From positions 51,025,025 to 51,089,024 of the forward strand of contig OX344763.1 in assembly GCA_947034895.1 (NCBI GenBank): DNA of 64,000 bases, read 5' to 3'. Under the pieces are notes generated by a model that did no database searches, was not told where the DNA came from, and saw only the letters and a program-made list of their open reading frames with translations. This stretch comes from Rhytidiadelphus loreus (taxonomy: Eukaryota > Streptophyta > Bryopsida > Hypnales > Hylocomiaceae). This document shows positions 47,921 through 58,599 of the stretch, in pieces (within the stretch, counting starts at the first letter, position 1; each line of letters begins with the position of its first letter). The translations under genes and the position numbers were made by a program.

Positions 47921-48879
47921 GTTGCAATTGTCAAAAAACACTCAAAACTACCATTTTTGTGCAAATTGCAAAGAGAAAAAAAATTTAGAATGGTATTTTT
48001 TTTCCATATGTTACCATAGGATCTTGCAATAGAATAGTTTGAGAATGCATGGAAAAAATTTCAGACATTTTGACCACATAGATTGCAAGATAAATGCATT
48101 CAAAGTGAAGAAATTGTGTTTTTTTGGCACAATGGCAAACTAGTTTAAGACTTCAAATCTTCTTAACTTAAATAGTTTGAATTGTAGATCTTGAATTTAG
48201 TTTTTTTTCATCATTCAAAATTGAGTTGAAAATATAGAAAAAATAAAAGTTTAAAATATAATGTAATTTTCATTATTTAAAAATTTATTTAGTAGAAGAA
48301 GGTATCATAGAGGGAAAAACTAAATCATTAATAGCTCTAAGATGGAATTAAAACTCACGAATTCCAATAGTGAGATTGTTCTAACAATCAATATTGATTT
48401 GGTGGACCTATTTGTTTTGAATTTTTCTGAAAATTGAACTCAAAAACAAATCCTATACCAATATTTTACAAATCAATATTATAATTGCTTGCAAAACAAG
48501 ATGCTCTACAACTTCTTGGCAACCTCTTCATATCATAAATCCAAATGAAATGAATAAAAGCTTTCCATATGAAAATAAAATAAAATATATGAGAAAAAAA
48601 GTTAATTTTTAATTCAAATTTTTCAAGATTTGTTTTTGCTCATCCAAATGATTTAATTTAGATCAAAGCTAATTGTTGTATAACTCTTGCTCCTAGGCAC
48701 CAATTAAAATTAAAATTACATTCCTAGAAAGCTAATTTTTTTTTCCTATCTTTTCATAAAAATTTGACCATATAGGAACTTGGCCAAAATCCATTTGCCC
48801 CTTGTGAAGACAATGAGAATTTAGAGATTAACATCCTATCAGTGTATTATTTAACAAGTGGATTTTAAATTTGAACACC

Positions 48880-50200
48880 CTATGAAGATTTGTATAAAAA
48901 CATTCCTATTTGATTTTCTCTATTCTCTATGCATCATCATACTTATGTATAATTTACCACCTTCATCTAAAATTTAAAAATAGAGGAAAGAGATTTAAAT
49001 TAGAGCTTCTCCTCTTGAACTACGCAAATCTCTAAAAGTCATCCTACTAGGGTATTATTTATGAAGTAGATTTTAAAATACAAAATAATAAAATGTAGAT
49101 TTTAGAAAGAGCTTTCCATTTTGAATTTCACTATCTTCCAAGTATCATCAATTCATCATACTCATGTATTATTTACCACTTTAATTTCAAGCTTAAAAAT
49201 TAGAAGAAAGAGATTTAAATAAGAATTATTCCATCTGATTTAATATATGCAATCTCAAATAATCATCCTATGGGAGTATTATTTATCAAATGTATTTCAA
49301 AATACAAAATAATGAATGGAGATATTTGCAATACCTTCTCCATTTAATTTTCTCAATTCTCCAAGCATCCTTGTACTCAACTACTTATGAATTATTTACC
49401 ACATTTATCTCTAACTTAAAAATTAGAAGGAAGAGATTTGAATTAAAACTTCCCCTTTTGATTAATGCAAATCTCAAAGACTTATCCTATGGGTGTATTA
49501 TTTATAAATTGTTTTTCAAGATACAAAATAATGCATGAAGATATTTGCAATACCTTCTCCATTTAATTTTCTTGATTCTCCAAGCATCCTTGTACTCAAC
49601 TACTTATAAATTATTTACCACATTTATCTCTAACTTAAAAATTAGAAGGAAGAGATTTGAATTAAAACTTCCCCTTTTGATTAATGCAAATCTCAAAGAC
49701 TTATCCTATGGGTGTATTATTTATAAATTGTTTTTCAAGGTACAAAATAATGCATGAAGATATTTGCAATACCTTCCCCATTTAATTTTCTTGATTCTCC
49801 AAGCTTCTTTGTACTCATGAATTATTTACCACCTTCATCTTTAATTTAAAAAATTAGTGGGGAAGGAATTTAAATGAAAACTTCCCCTTTTGATTTAATT
49901 TATGCAAATTTCAACGAATTATCCTACTAAAGGGGTCTATAATTTATGAAGTGTATTTCAAAATACAAAATAATGCATGAAAATATTTGCAATACCTTCT
50001 CCATTTAATTTTCTTGATTCTCCAAACATCTTTGTACTTATGAATTATTTACCATATTCACTTCTAAATTAATGGGGAAGAGATTTAAATGAAAATTTCC
50101 CCTACGGATTTAAACAAATCTCAAATAGTCATTCTATAAGTATATAATTTATCAAATGATTTCTAAAATACAAAAAAATAGATGGAGAGATATGTATGAT
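48880..50200. repeat. ~219-bp AT-rich tandem repeat, about five to six copies
   Basis: ATTTGCAATACCTTC recurs at 49324, 49543, 49762 and 49984 (steps 219, 219, 222), with diverged copies on both sides. The two central copies are nearly identical. Confidence 0.85.
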
Positions 50201-50639
50201 CTTTCTTATTTGATTTATTTCATATCATATAATCCCAACCGAATAAATGAAAATGAACCATTGATATATATTTAACAAAATTGCATATTTGCAAAACTTG
50301 AGTGTTCAATAGAAGATGACATCTTGCCATAAAATTTATATACTAGAGCTAATTAATAGATCAAACAAGATATTATCAAATACAAGTAGTACTATAGAGA
50401 ATCCAAAGCAACTAGATTTTTAGAAGAGCTTTCATTTCTAATAAATGAGATTAGGTGTCAAAGCTATGAAATCTGATTTCATCAAGGTCCATTTACTTAG
50501 CTCACCTAACAAAGTACGTCCACTAATGTACCTAGCAAACTAAAACAAAAGTAATTGACTATAATGAAGTTGTCAATTTCTACTTTCATCACCCAAAAAT
50601 TACAATCCAATGAGTTTTTCAAGTAACTTTGAGTCTTGG

Positions 50640-51270
50640 GCAACCTCTCATGGAGGAGAACGCGGGTTAGGGTAAGTGCTTAAGGGTGACTTCGGGTAAG
50701 GGGCGACCGCAGGTGGAGGTGGAAAGAATGGCCCTCCTTTTGTCCAAAAATTGGCAAATTTGGGCCATTTGGGGGTTTCTAGGGGCGACTTCGGGTCTTG
50801 GGCGACCTCTCATGGAGGAGAACACGGGTCAGGGCGAGTGCTTAAGGGCGACCTCGGGTAAGGGGCGAGTGCGGGTGGAGGTGGAAAGAATGACCTTCTT
50901 TTTGTCCAAAAATTGGCAAATTTGGGCCATTTGGGGGTTTCTAGGGGCGACTTCGGGTCTTGGGCGACCTCTCATGGAGGAGAACGCGGGTCAGGGCGAG
51001 TGCTTAAGGGCAACTTCGGGTAAGGGGCGACCGCGGGTGGAGGTGGAAAGAATGGCCCTCCTTTTGTTCAAAAATTGGCAAATTTGGGCTGTTTGGGGGT
51101 TTTTAGGGGCGACTTCGGGTCTTGGGCGACCTCTCATGGAGGAGTACGCGGGTCAGGGCGAGTGCTTAAGGGCGACCTTGGGTAAGGGGCGACCGCGGGT
51201 GGAGGTGGAAAGAATGGCCTTCCTTTTGTCCAAAAATTGGCAAATTTGGGCCGTTTGGGGGTTTCTAGGG
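50640..51270 (+). repeat. 162-bp GC-rich tandem repeat, four copies (insertion 2)
   Basis: GGTGGAGGTGGAAAGAATG recurs at 50712, 50874, 51036 and 51198 (exactly 162 apart). Because 162 is a multiple of three, a 207-codon ORF of 54-residue repeats (50686-51309) is open; I regard that as incidental. Confidence 0.9.
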
Positions 51271-52854
51271 GCAACTAAAATTGACATCACTAAGCATATG
51301 GTGACATAATGACATGTGCTTCTAATTCAAAGTTGGTCACCAACAAGTGAAGACAGAGATTATACGCTTTTTAATGAGAGATCCTTAGTAGAAACGAATA
51401 TTTGACGATGTGGTCATTAATAAAAGGACTCTTTTGATTTTAGTTACCTATAGTAAGGTCGCAGGTGCTACTATAGAGACACTAATCCACGCAACTATTC
51501 AAATATGACAATGGAATATTTGAAAACACATTAGTAATGAGGTACTTTGTGAGGAAGTTGGGTATAGTCATTGAACCTGATTCAAAGAAGCAACTAATAT
51601 GTAGATAGGTGGTAAAGCTACTCATGGTTGATAAAGCCCCTGAAGTTGTTTATCGCATTGATGTTTTGTAATAGGGTATGTTGTTATTATGTTAGTACAA
51701 ATAAAAACATAGGTCACATTTCATGCTTCTAAATTTTGAAAAGGAAAGTAAATATATTAACCACTTTTTATATGATGTGCCATTTAGAAAAAATATTAAA
51801 TATTCAAAACGCTAGGTGCCAAGGTCTATGTATTGAATCTTGAATTTGAATTCTTTTGTGCAAATATTTTGTAATTTTTTCCAAACAATGTATTTTAATT
51901 TATTTGCTTCTAAACTAATGTGTGTAAAAGTGTACAAAAATAAAGTTGAGTTTTAACCCCTAAAGGACCAACTTGAGTCCTTTTGAAGGACTTTAAAGAG
52001 TTCAAGTAGGTGCATATAGTCTCAATTTTCATTTTCATTTTTTGAACTTTTTTGGAGGATAGAAGAGTACATCATCTTTGTAAGAATATAAATTTTTCTT
52101 CAATTGGTGTCCAAAAGCAAAATTTATGCCACCCTAAGCTAAAAATAGAGGTCAGCAAGCAACAAAAAAATTACAATAAGTCAATTAATATTAAATTTTT
52201 TTCCCTCAAATATTATATTTTTGTCTACATGTGAAGCTTTGATTCATTCCATTTGGACTAGCAATGAAAAAATTATGGACAATCTTGTCTTTTAGACAAT
52301 CTAAACAATTTTTTGAAAAAACATCTTATATGATATATTTTTTAATGCAATTTATACAATTTTTTTGAAAATTGTTGAATATAGTTAAGTTTGTCTACTA
52401 GAACAATCTCACCATTGTGCTTATTGTGTTTCAATTCCAACTTAGAGCTATTAACAATTTAGTTTTTCATTCAATCATAGACCAACTTCTATTCAACAAT
52501 TTCTTAAAGAATGAAAATCAAGTGTGTTTCTATTGAAATTTTTTGCTTAAACTTTCAATTCAATTTTTCAACATAATTTTTAAAAATTTAGAGTTTATAG
52601 TGCAATTTTTTTCCACAAATGGTGGTCAAAGTCATCTGAAATTGCAAGCCAAAGTTCAATTTTTTTTTTCCAACTTTGAATGCTAATATCTTCCAATCTA
52701 TATGGCCAAACTTTATGAAATTTTTACCACATGATCTTAGACAACTTAAGTACAAGATCTTACGGTTAGATTCTCCAAAAAATATTTTTTCTATTTTCTT
52801 GGATGACTGCAGCAGAAGTGGCAGTTTTGAATTGCACTACAAATCACTCCTACA

Positions 52855-52915
52855 AGAGGTCGCCCCTACCTCTAGTCGCCCCTACCTCCAGTCGCCTAGT
52901 ACCCGTATGCGCCCC
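52855..52915 (-). repeat. Short reverse-oriented GC-rich array (insertion 2, right arm)
   Basis: Three to four units of GTCGCCCCTACCTC, reverse complement of the left-arm motif family, just inside the right terminus. Confidence 0.75.
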
Positions 52916-53069
52916 TTGAGTTTGCCATGTAGATGCCACATGGCATCCAGCTAGAGGGGGGTAATTTTATATAAAGTCAAAGGTAAATTTGACTTTTCGT
53001 GACGTCGCGCGAGCTCTACTAGACGTCGCGCGACGTCTGTCTGTCGCGGTGTCGCAGCGAACAACCCTG

Positions 53070-53077
53070 CTCGCAGG
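53070..53077. repeat. Target-site duplication, right copy (insertion 2)
   Basis: CTCGCAGG directly after the terminal AACCCTG. Confidence 0.9.
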
Positions 53078-54501
53078 GGGCAGCGCCGGAGCGATTGGGG
53101 CCTGCAAGGGAGCATACTGTTGGGTCAAGTTAGTGAAGGAGACCTTCATATCTCCCAAGTTGACTTCCAAGTTGTAAGGGTCATCGTCGTGGATGCTCAG
53201 ACGATGCACTGGCCCAACAACATGCACAAACGGAAATTGACTGAGGGCTAGGTCATCGAATCTGTCTGGATCGTCAACAACACTCACCGAAATATTTGTA
53301 GCCTCTCCTGAACCCAGCTGTCGAAGTCCGGACGCTGCGGTGGCCGTGGCGGCGGAAATCGAATTCGTCGTGGAGACTCCGGAGACGTTGTGGAGCTCGC
53401 TCACAAGAATGGAAGTCGCAGCCATCGGAGGGGCACTTGCCTGCGCGGCCTGCTTCGCTAGAATCTACTCCTACAGTTGCTTGAGCAGCAAAGTGTTCGT
53501 CTCCCAATCCCTCTTGTACTCCATTTCCTTCACCGCCAGCAACCTTTGCTCCTTTGCGAGTTCCTTCTCCCTCTGCACTTTCTTGGCCTTCCGCTTGACC
53601 TTTTTCTCCTCCTCCACCCGCTCCCTCTCCTCCCTCTCCCTCTTGAGCTCCCGATCCTTCTCCCTTAAATCCCTCACGAGGTTGTGGATGGCGTCATTGC
53701 GCTTGTCGAGCGCCCCGAGTGCCTCTGCCTTTCCCGCTCGAGCATCATCTCCACGTACGCGAGGTTGATCCCTGCCTTGACGTCCATGTGGATAGGTTTG
53801 GCGTCCATGTCCACTACGGCCGGAGTCCTTCCTGCCTCGGTTGCAGTCCTCGCGTCCGATGTTGTTGCTTCCGCCGTAGCCTTGGCCATCTTGCTGTACT
53901 CGTCTCTGCTGGTTGCTGCCAAGGCCAGTCGGTTGTCCAAGTCTTCCTCGTCTAGATCGATTGGGTTGCCCTTTGCATTCGTGGACGCGAGGGCGAGTTT
54001 CCGATACACGGTGCGCGTATGGGCCATGAGCAGAAGCTCGCCCGCATTGGCGGTAGGTAGTTCCGACTCCAGGATGTCGACGCTGACCTGCACACCGATC
54101 AACTTCATCATATTCGCATCCCCATCGAGATCGGATGGATCGCGGATGGACTTCAATTCCTGGACAATCGCCTGCGACGCTTGAATCCTACTTTCCAGGG
54201 AGTCTTGACTAGGATTCGCGGGAGAGGCGCCGAGGTCGGTCCTCACACTCGCCACCTCCGCCTACCTGTCCGAAGACAATAGGCTCTTCAATTCAACCAA
54301 ATCAACCTGGAGGTCCTGAATTAGCATTCTCGGGGGAGGGGGCGGAAGAAACTCCTTCACAAGAGTGGAAGACACCTCCATTGACGTTGCCTGGGGTCGG
54401 AGAGTGGGAATGCGGAAGGCCTGTGCCTGTGTTTCAAACCGCACGGTCAGAACTGGAGCGCGGCGATCCCCGAAAGATTGCGTGACGGGATCCGATTGCA
54501 A
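53070..54501 (-). pseudogene. Coiled-coil protein, product unknown, interrupted by insertion 2
   Basis: Leftward: FGDRRAPVLTVRFETQ, a Pro run, DLQVDLVELKSLLSSDR, TAG (54262-54264), a helical Ala/Glu-rich part, a frameshift near 53690, then a highly charged coiled coil (REKDRELKREREERERVEEE, KEMEYKRDWETN). Two TAGs follow (53471-53473 and 53465-53467, in LLLKQL-stop-E-stop-ILAKQ). A more globular part (SQFPFVHVVGPVHRLSIHDD, MKVSFTNLTQQYAP) runs up to the insertion at 53069. Removing the insertion and one 8-bp copy keeps the frame open leftward at 47414. The 54501 end is not a true start: the frame is the same as that of the upstream methyltransferase-like gene, separated only by TGA at 54517-54519. 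No known domain identified. Confidence 0.55.
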
Positions 54502-54516
54502 GGCTGGATCTTCAGG

Positions 54517-57500
54517 TCAGGGGGAAGTAGAGGGAGTGCGAGGAGATGGAGGTGGAGGTGGAGGGGACAGGTTTTGGTTTGCGGAGGGAGATGGGGGGTT
54601 GGAAGGAGAGAGAGGAGTGTGCGGGTGTATATCAGACCGCACGATCTGATTCCTGCCCGGCAGCGCACTCGAGCGCCGAGGGGAGGCTGGCGTCGAATCA
54701 GACCGCGCGGGTTGATCCATCTCCCTTTGGGCAGAGTGGACGTCGGACACCGAGGCATCTCTGTGGTCCACGACATTGTCACCTTCGCCGTGTCGGCCTC
54801 CCGCGTGGTCGACGTCTTCATCTTCATCCTTGTCCTCGTCGTCCTCGTCCTCGTCCTTCTCCTTCTCCACTTCCGTGTCGGAGTCGCTTCCATCGCGGAG
54901 GTTGAGGGCGCCCTCTCGCGATTCTTCCTTGCCCTCTCTTTCATCATCCGAAGACTCGCTCTCCACGGGGTCGGGGTCCTGGAGCCTCCGTGTCTGAGAC
55001 TTGGGGTCGTAGATGAAGTCGAGGGTGTACGGTTGCGGCACCAGGATGTCGGGCCACATCTGTGCACCGATTTGAGTATGCACGCTCTAGCGCAGGAGGC
55101 ACTTATCGGTGGGGCGCACGAAGGAGACGGAGCTCCGACACAACATCTGCAATGCCAAGCAATAGTCACACAACATGAATTCTCCGAATGACGCATTCAC
55201 AGACGGTCAGATGAGCTCTATATTGGAAGCGAGAAAGGGACGGAGTGGAGAGCTTACCGAGCACGCGGAGACAAGCTTGGATCCCGCAAAGACAAGCATG
55301 ACCATTCCCTGGTCCCTACAGAACTTGTCGATGAAGCGGAGGTACACTTCGTATCGCAGCTCGCGATTCGTCAGTATCCAGGGGTTATCGTGGCGACAAA
55401 GCTCCCGGGTCTTGTATCTAACGTCCTCCGTCCCCAGAGGCTTGTCCTCGGCAGCCAAGAGTCGAGGAATCGGTTCCCCGACTTTGACGAGTGGGGAGTT
55501 CTGGAAATGCTTCGTGGACTGCTGAATGTACATGACCCTGTCCCTCCCCCTGGTGTAATAGTTCGGCTCGCCCTTGCAATACACGTATGTTGCGATGCGC
55601 CGACTGTTATGCTCCGGGAAGAATTTCTCGAGCGCCTGTTCCACTCCCACCACCCTCTCGACGCCCATGATGAGCATCCACATGTGGACCCCTTTGGCCA
55701 TGATATTTTGGGAGACCCGTGCGAGTTGTTTGATGGTTTTCTTGTATGCGTAATGAATCTCCATTTTCCCCACCACCGGGAACAGGCAGAAATCCATAAT
55801 CCCCACCTCGCAGAAACAAATGCTGGCGGGTCCATCTACGTATTCCACCCATTCGCGCTTTTGCTTCATGTACACAAAGGGATCGAACATCTTCGCGGCA
55901 CGATTCCACCGGCAGACCGTGGCCCACGCACACCTCTTGACAATGTGGCAGCGTTCGTTGTTGGTGAGCAGTCGCTGGATCATAGCGACGACGTCCGAAG
56001 GAGCAACCATCGTTTTCTTCCCCGAGCCACATTGGTGCCTGAGCCACTTCTGCCCAATCTACATGGCGGCCCACATGATGTGCCCCCGAATGCACAGTAG
56101 CACCTTGAACTCCCGCCAGGCTTTTGGGACGACCTCCCCCTGGGAAATGACCTCCTTTACCTTGTCGATGCCCAGGACGTCGGCCTTCTCCTTCATCTCG
56201 AAGATGAGCATGGCCTTGTGCTTCTTGTTGGTGCACCACTGGGCGAAGGGAATGGCCGCCGTCCAACTGGTCGGCCTCTTCAGGTAGACCTTGGGCGGCG
56301 TCTCCAGGATTCTACTCGCGAGCTCCTCTGCGGCGGCGTCATCCATCCCCAGAAGGTTCTTCATCTGGTTGTGATTGATCGCCGTGAACTTGTAGATCTT
56401 GGAGCCCCCCTTCCCGTCTGGGATTTGGTTGAACGGGACGCCGGTGTCGATGTCGAGCAGCGCCCCGGACTCGTGCTTCTGGAAGACCTCTTGCCAACTG
56501 GTCCAGGTCGCATTCGAGGCCATGACGATCTTCCGGTCGCCCATCTTGTCGAAATCCTAGGTCCTCCCCCCCCGTTTCGGTGCTTGGCACTCACCACCGC
56601 CTCGAAGCTTTGGTGCGCCTTCTCTTTGAAATCCTGGACACGGATCGGGGCGGTGAGTATGTGTCGTGATCTGATCGCGCAGTCTGAACTGTCTCCAAAC
56701 AATCCACGACACCAAGTGGCGTCGAGGTTTGAATATCGTGGGATCAGACCACGTGGTCCGAAGTGACCATGAAACAGAAAGGTGACGAGCCTAACGAGGA
56801 CAACGGGAGTCTACCGAGGACATGGAATGGGACGGAATTGCATCACTGGGATTCAGACCGCACGGTCTAAAATGCGTAGGGAAGTCGTGCGTACCTCATA
56901 GACCTTGGGGTCCTCCCCTTCGGTCGTGATCTTCGCGTTCTTCCGATGTTGCGCAGGCTTGCCCGTGTTTTCCCAGAGGTGGCGAACATGCATGAGTGTT
57001 GCTGGCAGGGACGACAGATACAGGCCCGCGACGTTTCCGTCATTGTACTTGGACGACAACGCGTGCAGGTGGTCCTTGTTCTGGGACCACACGATTTCGC
57101 ATGTCCACCTGTGCATTTTGGCGACGACCTTCTCATCGTCGACGGTAGTGTTCCCGGAGATGATGTCCTTGGCGGCCATCCAGGTGTGCTGCTCATTGAT
57201 GATGAGCAGCGGTCGCGCCTCCCAGCAATCCGCCCAGCATGTCGGTCTAGTGCGCGTGTCCGGCATGACGGTGAGGATTTGCTTGGCGTAGTTCACCTTC
57301 ACCATCTTGTCAAGGATTGCCAAGACGCCGTCATTCTCGAGTGGCCTCACGATGATTCCCGACTCCTCCTGGGCATTCACCATGTCGTCCACGTCCAACT
57401 CAAAGTACTGTCCCCGACCGAATATGTACATGTACGAGGACAGATCCTTAAACAGCTTGTTGGCCGCTGCTTCGGCCTTGAGGCGCGACCGCATTTCCAA

Positions 57501-58015
57501 CTCGACACTGCATCGCGGATTGCGCTTGTACTCTACGGGCACGGACACGCTTTTGGGGACGGCGTCGGCATCGAAGGGCACGGTCCGTAAATTCTTGGTC
57601 CATTTCCCATTCACCTTCTTGATCGCAATCTTCTGCGCCTCTTCCTTAGACACCTCTGCCGGTTCCGTGATGGCCTCGTTGGTCGATGAGCTAGGGGTGC
57701 CATGCGATTCCTCTGCCACGCGTCTTGTCCGGACCCAACGCCCCGCATCTTCGTCCGAGGATGCTTGCGTCACCACGAGCGGGCCCGCTGACTTCCGTTT
57801 CACAGCCTTCTGTTTAGACCGAGAAGTCGGCGCTGTGGTGGCTCGCACAGCCGACTGCGTCGCCTGTGGCGGTCGTTCGATGGGTCCACGCGCCGGTGGG
57901 AGTGAGTCGGTACGCTCGGACGCACCAGCAAGGGCCGACGTAGGGGGGGCTGGCTGCGCGTGCCCGCTCCCGACGCCGTGGCGACATTCTTGGCGGATCC
58001 CTTTGGCGAAGCCAT
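54517..58015 (-). pseudogene. ParB-like plus methyltransferase-like protein with acidic/Pro-rich tail
   Basis: ATG at 58013-58015 opens a Ser/Pro/Arg-rich start; a single-base shift at a run of seven G (57943-57949) is needed to reach the main frame. A ParB/sulfiredoxin-like part follows (IIVRPLENDGVLAILDKM, LLIINEQHTWMAAKDII). Introns 56894-56557 (VYE|GTACGC...CCTAG) and 55257-55147 (GTAAGC...TTGCAG) keep phase. The second half has FAQWCTNKKHKAMLIFEMK, WVEYVDGPASICFCEVGIMD, and near its end VMLVFAGSKLVSAC, resembling methyltransferase motif I. TAGs at 56059-56061 and 55087-55089 interrupt it. The tail has a long Asp/Glu run (DEDEDDEDKDEDEDVD) and a Pro-rich end at TGA 54517-54519. Both assignments rest on short motifs and are tentative; the catalytic (N/D)PP(Y/W) motif was not found. 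Confidence 0.5.
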
Positions 58016-58576
58016 TGGTCGACTTCCTTCACCCTGGCAGACGTTCAAGGGCGACACTATCAATGATCTGGTGTGAACGGCAAATGCTTTGGTGACGTAC
58101 AAGTTGGCTGCCTTTCTAGTCTCGTGGAAATCACCACAGACGGCTTCGCAATGGGATTGGGTTTCAGCCATTAACAGTTGATATGCACTAGGGACAGCCG
58201 CGTAATTCTTCATGAGGTGTTTGCTACAGAAGGTGATCTCATTTTCTACACGAATGGCGATGACCCCGAATGCATTATTACTAGCATTCACCACGTCGAC
58301 GAGAATGGCCTCCCTCATCACATGGACATTGACAAGTACCAAAGTGGAGAAGGATTTCCATCGAGGATCCCCCGTCTTTGTGAATCCGAGCTCCAGATTG
58401 AAGATGGGGGAGCCGAGTAGGAAATTCAGTTTGATCGTCCACAATGACTTGGACGCGACGAACTCCATCGGGAATTTCTTTTCGATGTGCAGCTTCCAGG
58501 ACTCGTGGATTCGGTCAGGCGAGATGGGCCTCAAATAGCCCGCAAGCGGCAGACTGCTCTCCAGGAAAGACTCCAT
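58016..58576 (-). CDS. Open frame upstream of the ParB-like gene, product unknown
   Basis: ATG at 58574-58576 opens about 185 codons that run without stop into the frame containing the next ATG (58015), so this may be the 5' part of the same gene or a separate one. Features: GYLRPISPDRIHESWKLHIE, KLNFLLGSPIFNLELGF and a predicted mixed alpha/beta composition with HLMKNYAAVPSAYQLLM. No family recognised. The base composition and unbroken length support coding. Upstream lies the densest palindrome cluster. Confidence 0.5.
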
Positions 58577-58599
58577 GCCACTGTCCACAAGCACTACTT

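Larger units (their letters stand above)
47423..53069. mobile_element. hAT-type insertion 2 (5647 bp), non-autonomous
   Basis: Same termini as insertion 1 (CAGGGTTGTCTTGTCTGACA at the left, GCGAACAACCCTG at the right) with a perfect 8-bp duplication. The left ~165 bp differ from insertion 1 at only a few positions, so both moved fairly recently or were driven by the same transposase. Interior: GC-rich array (47600-47920), long AT-rich part with 219-bp tandem repeats, a 162-bp GC-rich array (50640-51270), another AT-rich part, a short reverse-oriented array (52855-52915). No gene recognised. It lies inside the 3' end of the minus-strand coiled-coil gene. Confidence 0.92.

Noticed and set aside
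47570..48032. Several 120-130-codon ORFs on both strands
   Set aside because: They lie in the 18-19-bp GC-rich array; open frames in several phases are a by-product of repeats, with no start context or conserved domain.
50686..51309. 207-codon ORF made of 54-residue repeats
   Set aside because: Created by a 162-bp tandem unit divisible by three; composition follows the array, and the ORF lies in a non-coding part of insertion 2.
54478..56287. Long plus-strand ORFs (up to 237 codons) opposite the methyltransferase-like gene
   Set aside because: GC-rich shadow frames; the minus-strand frame keeps splice phase and motif order.
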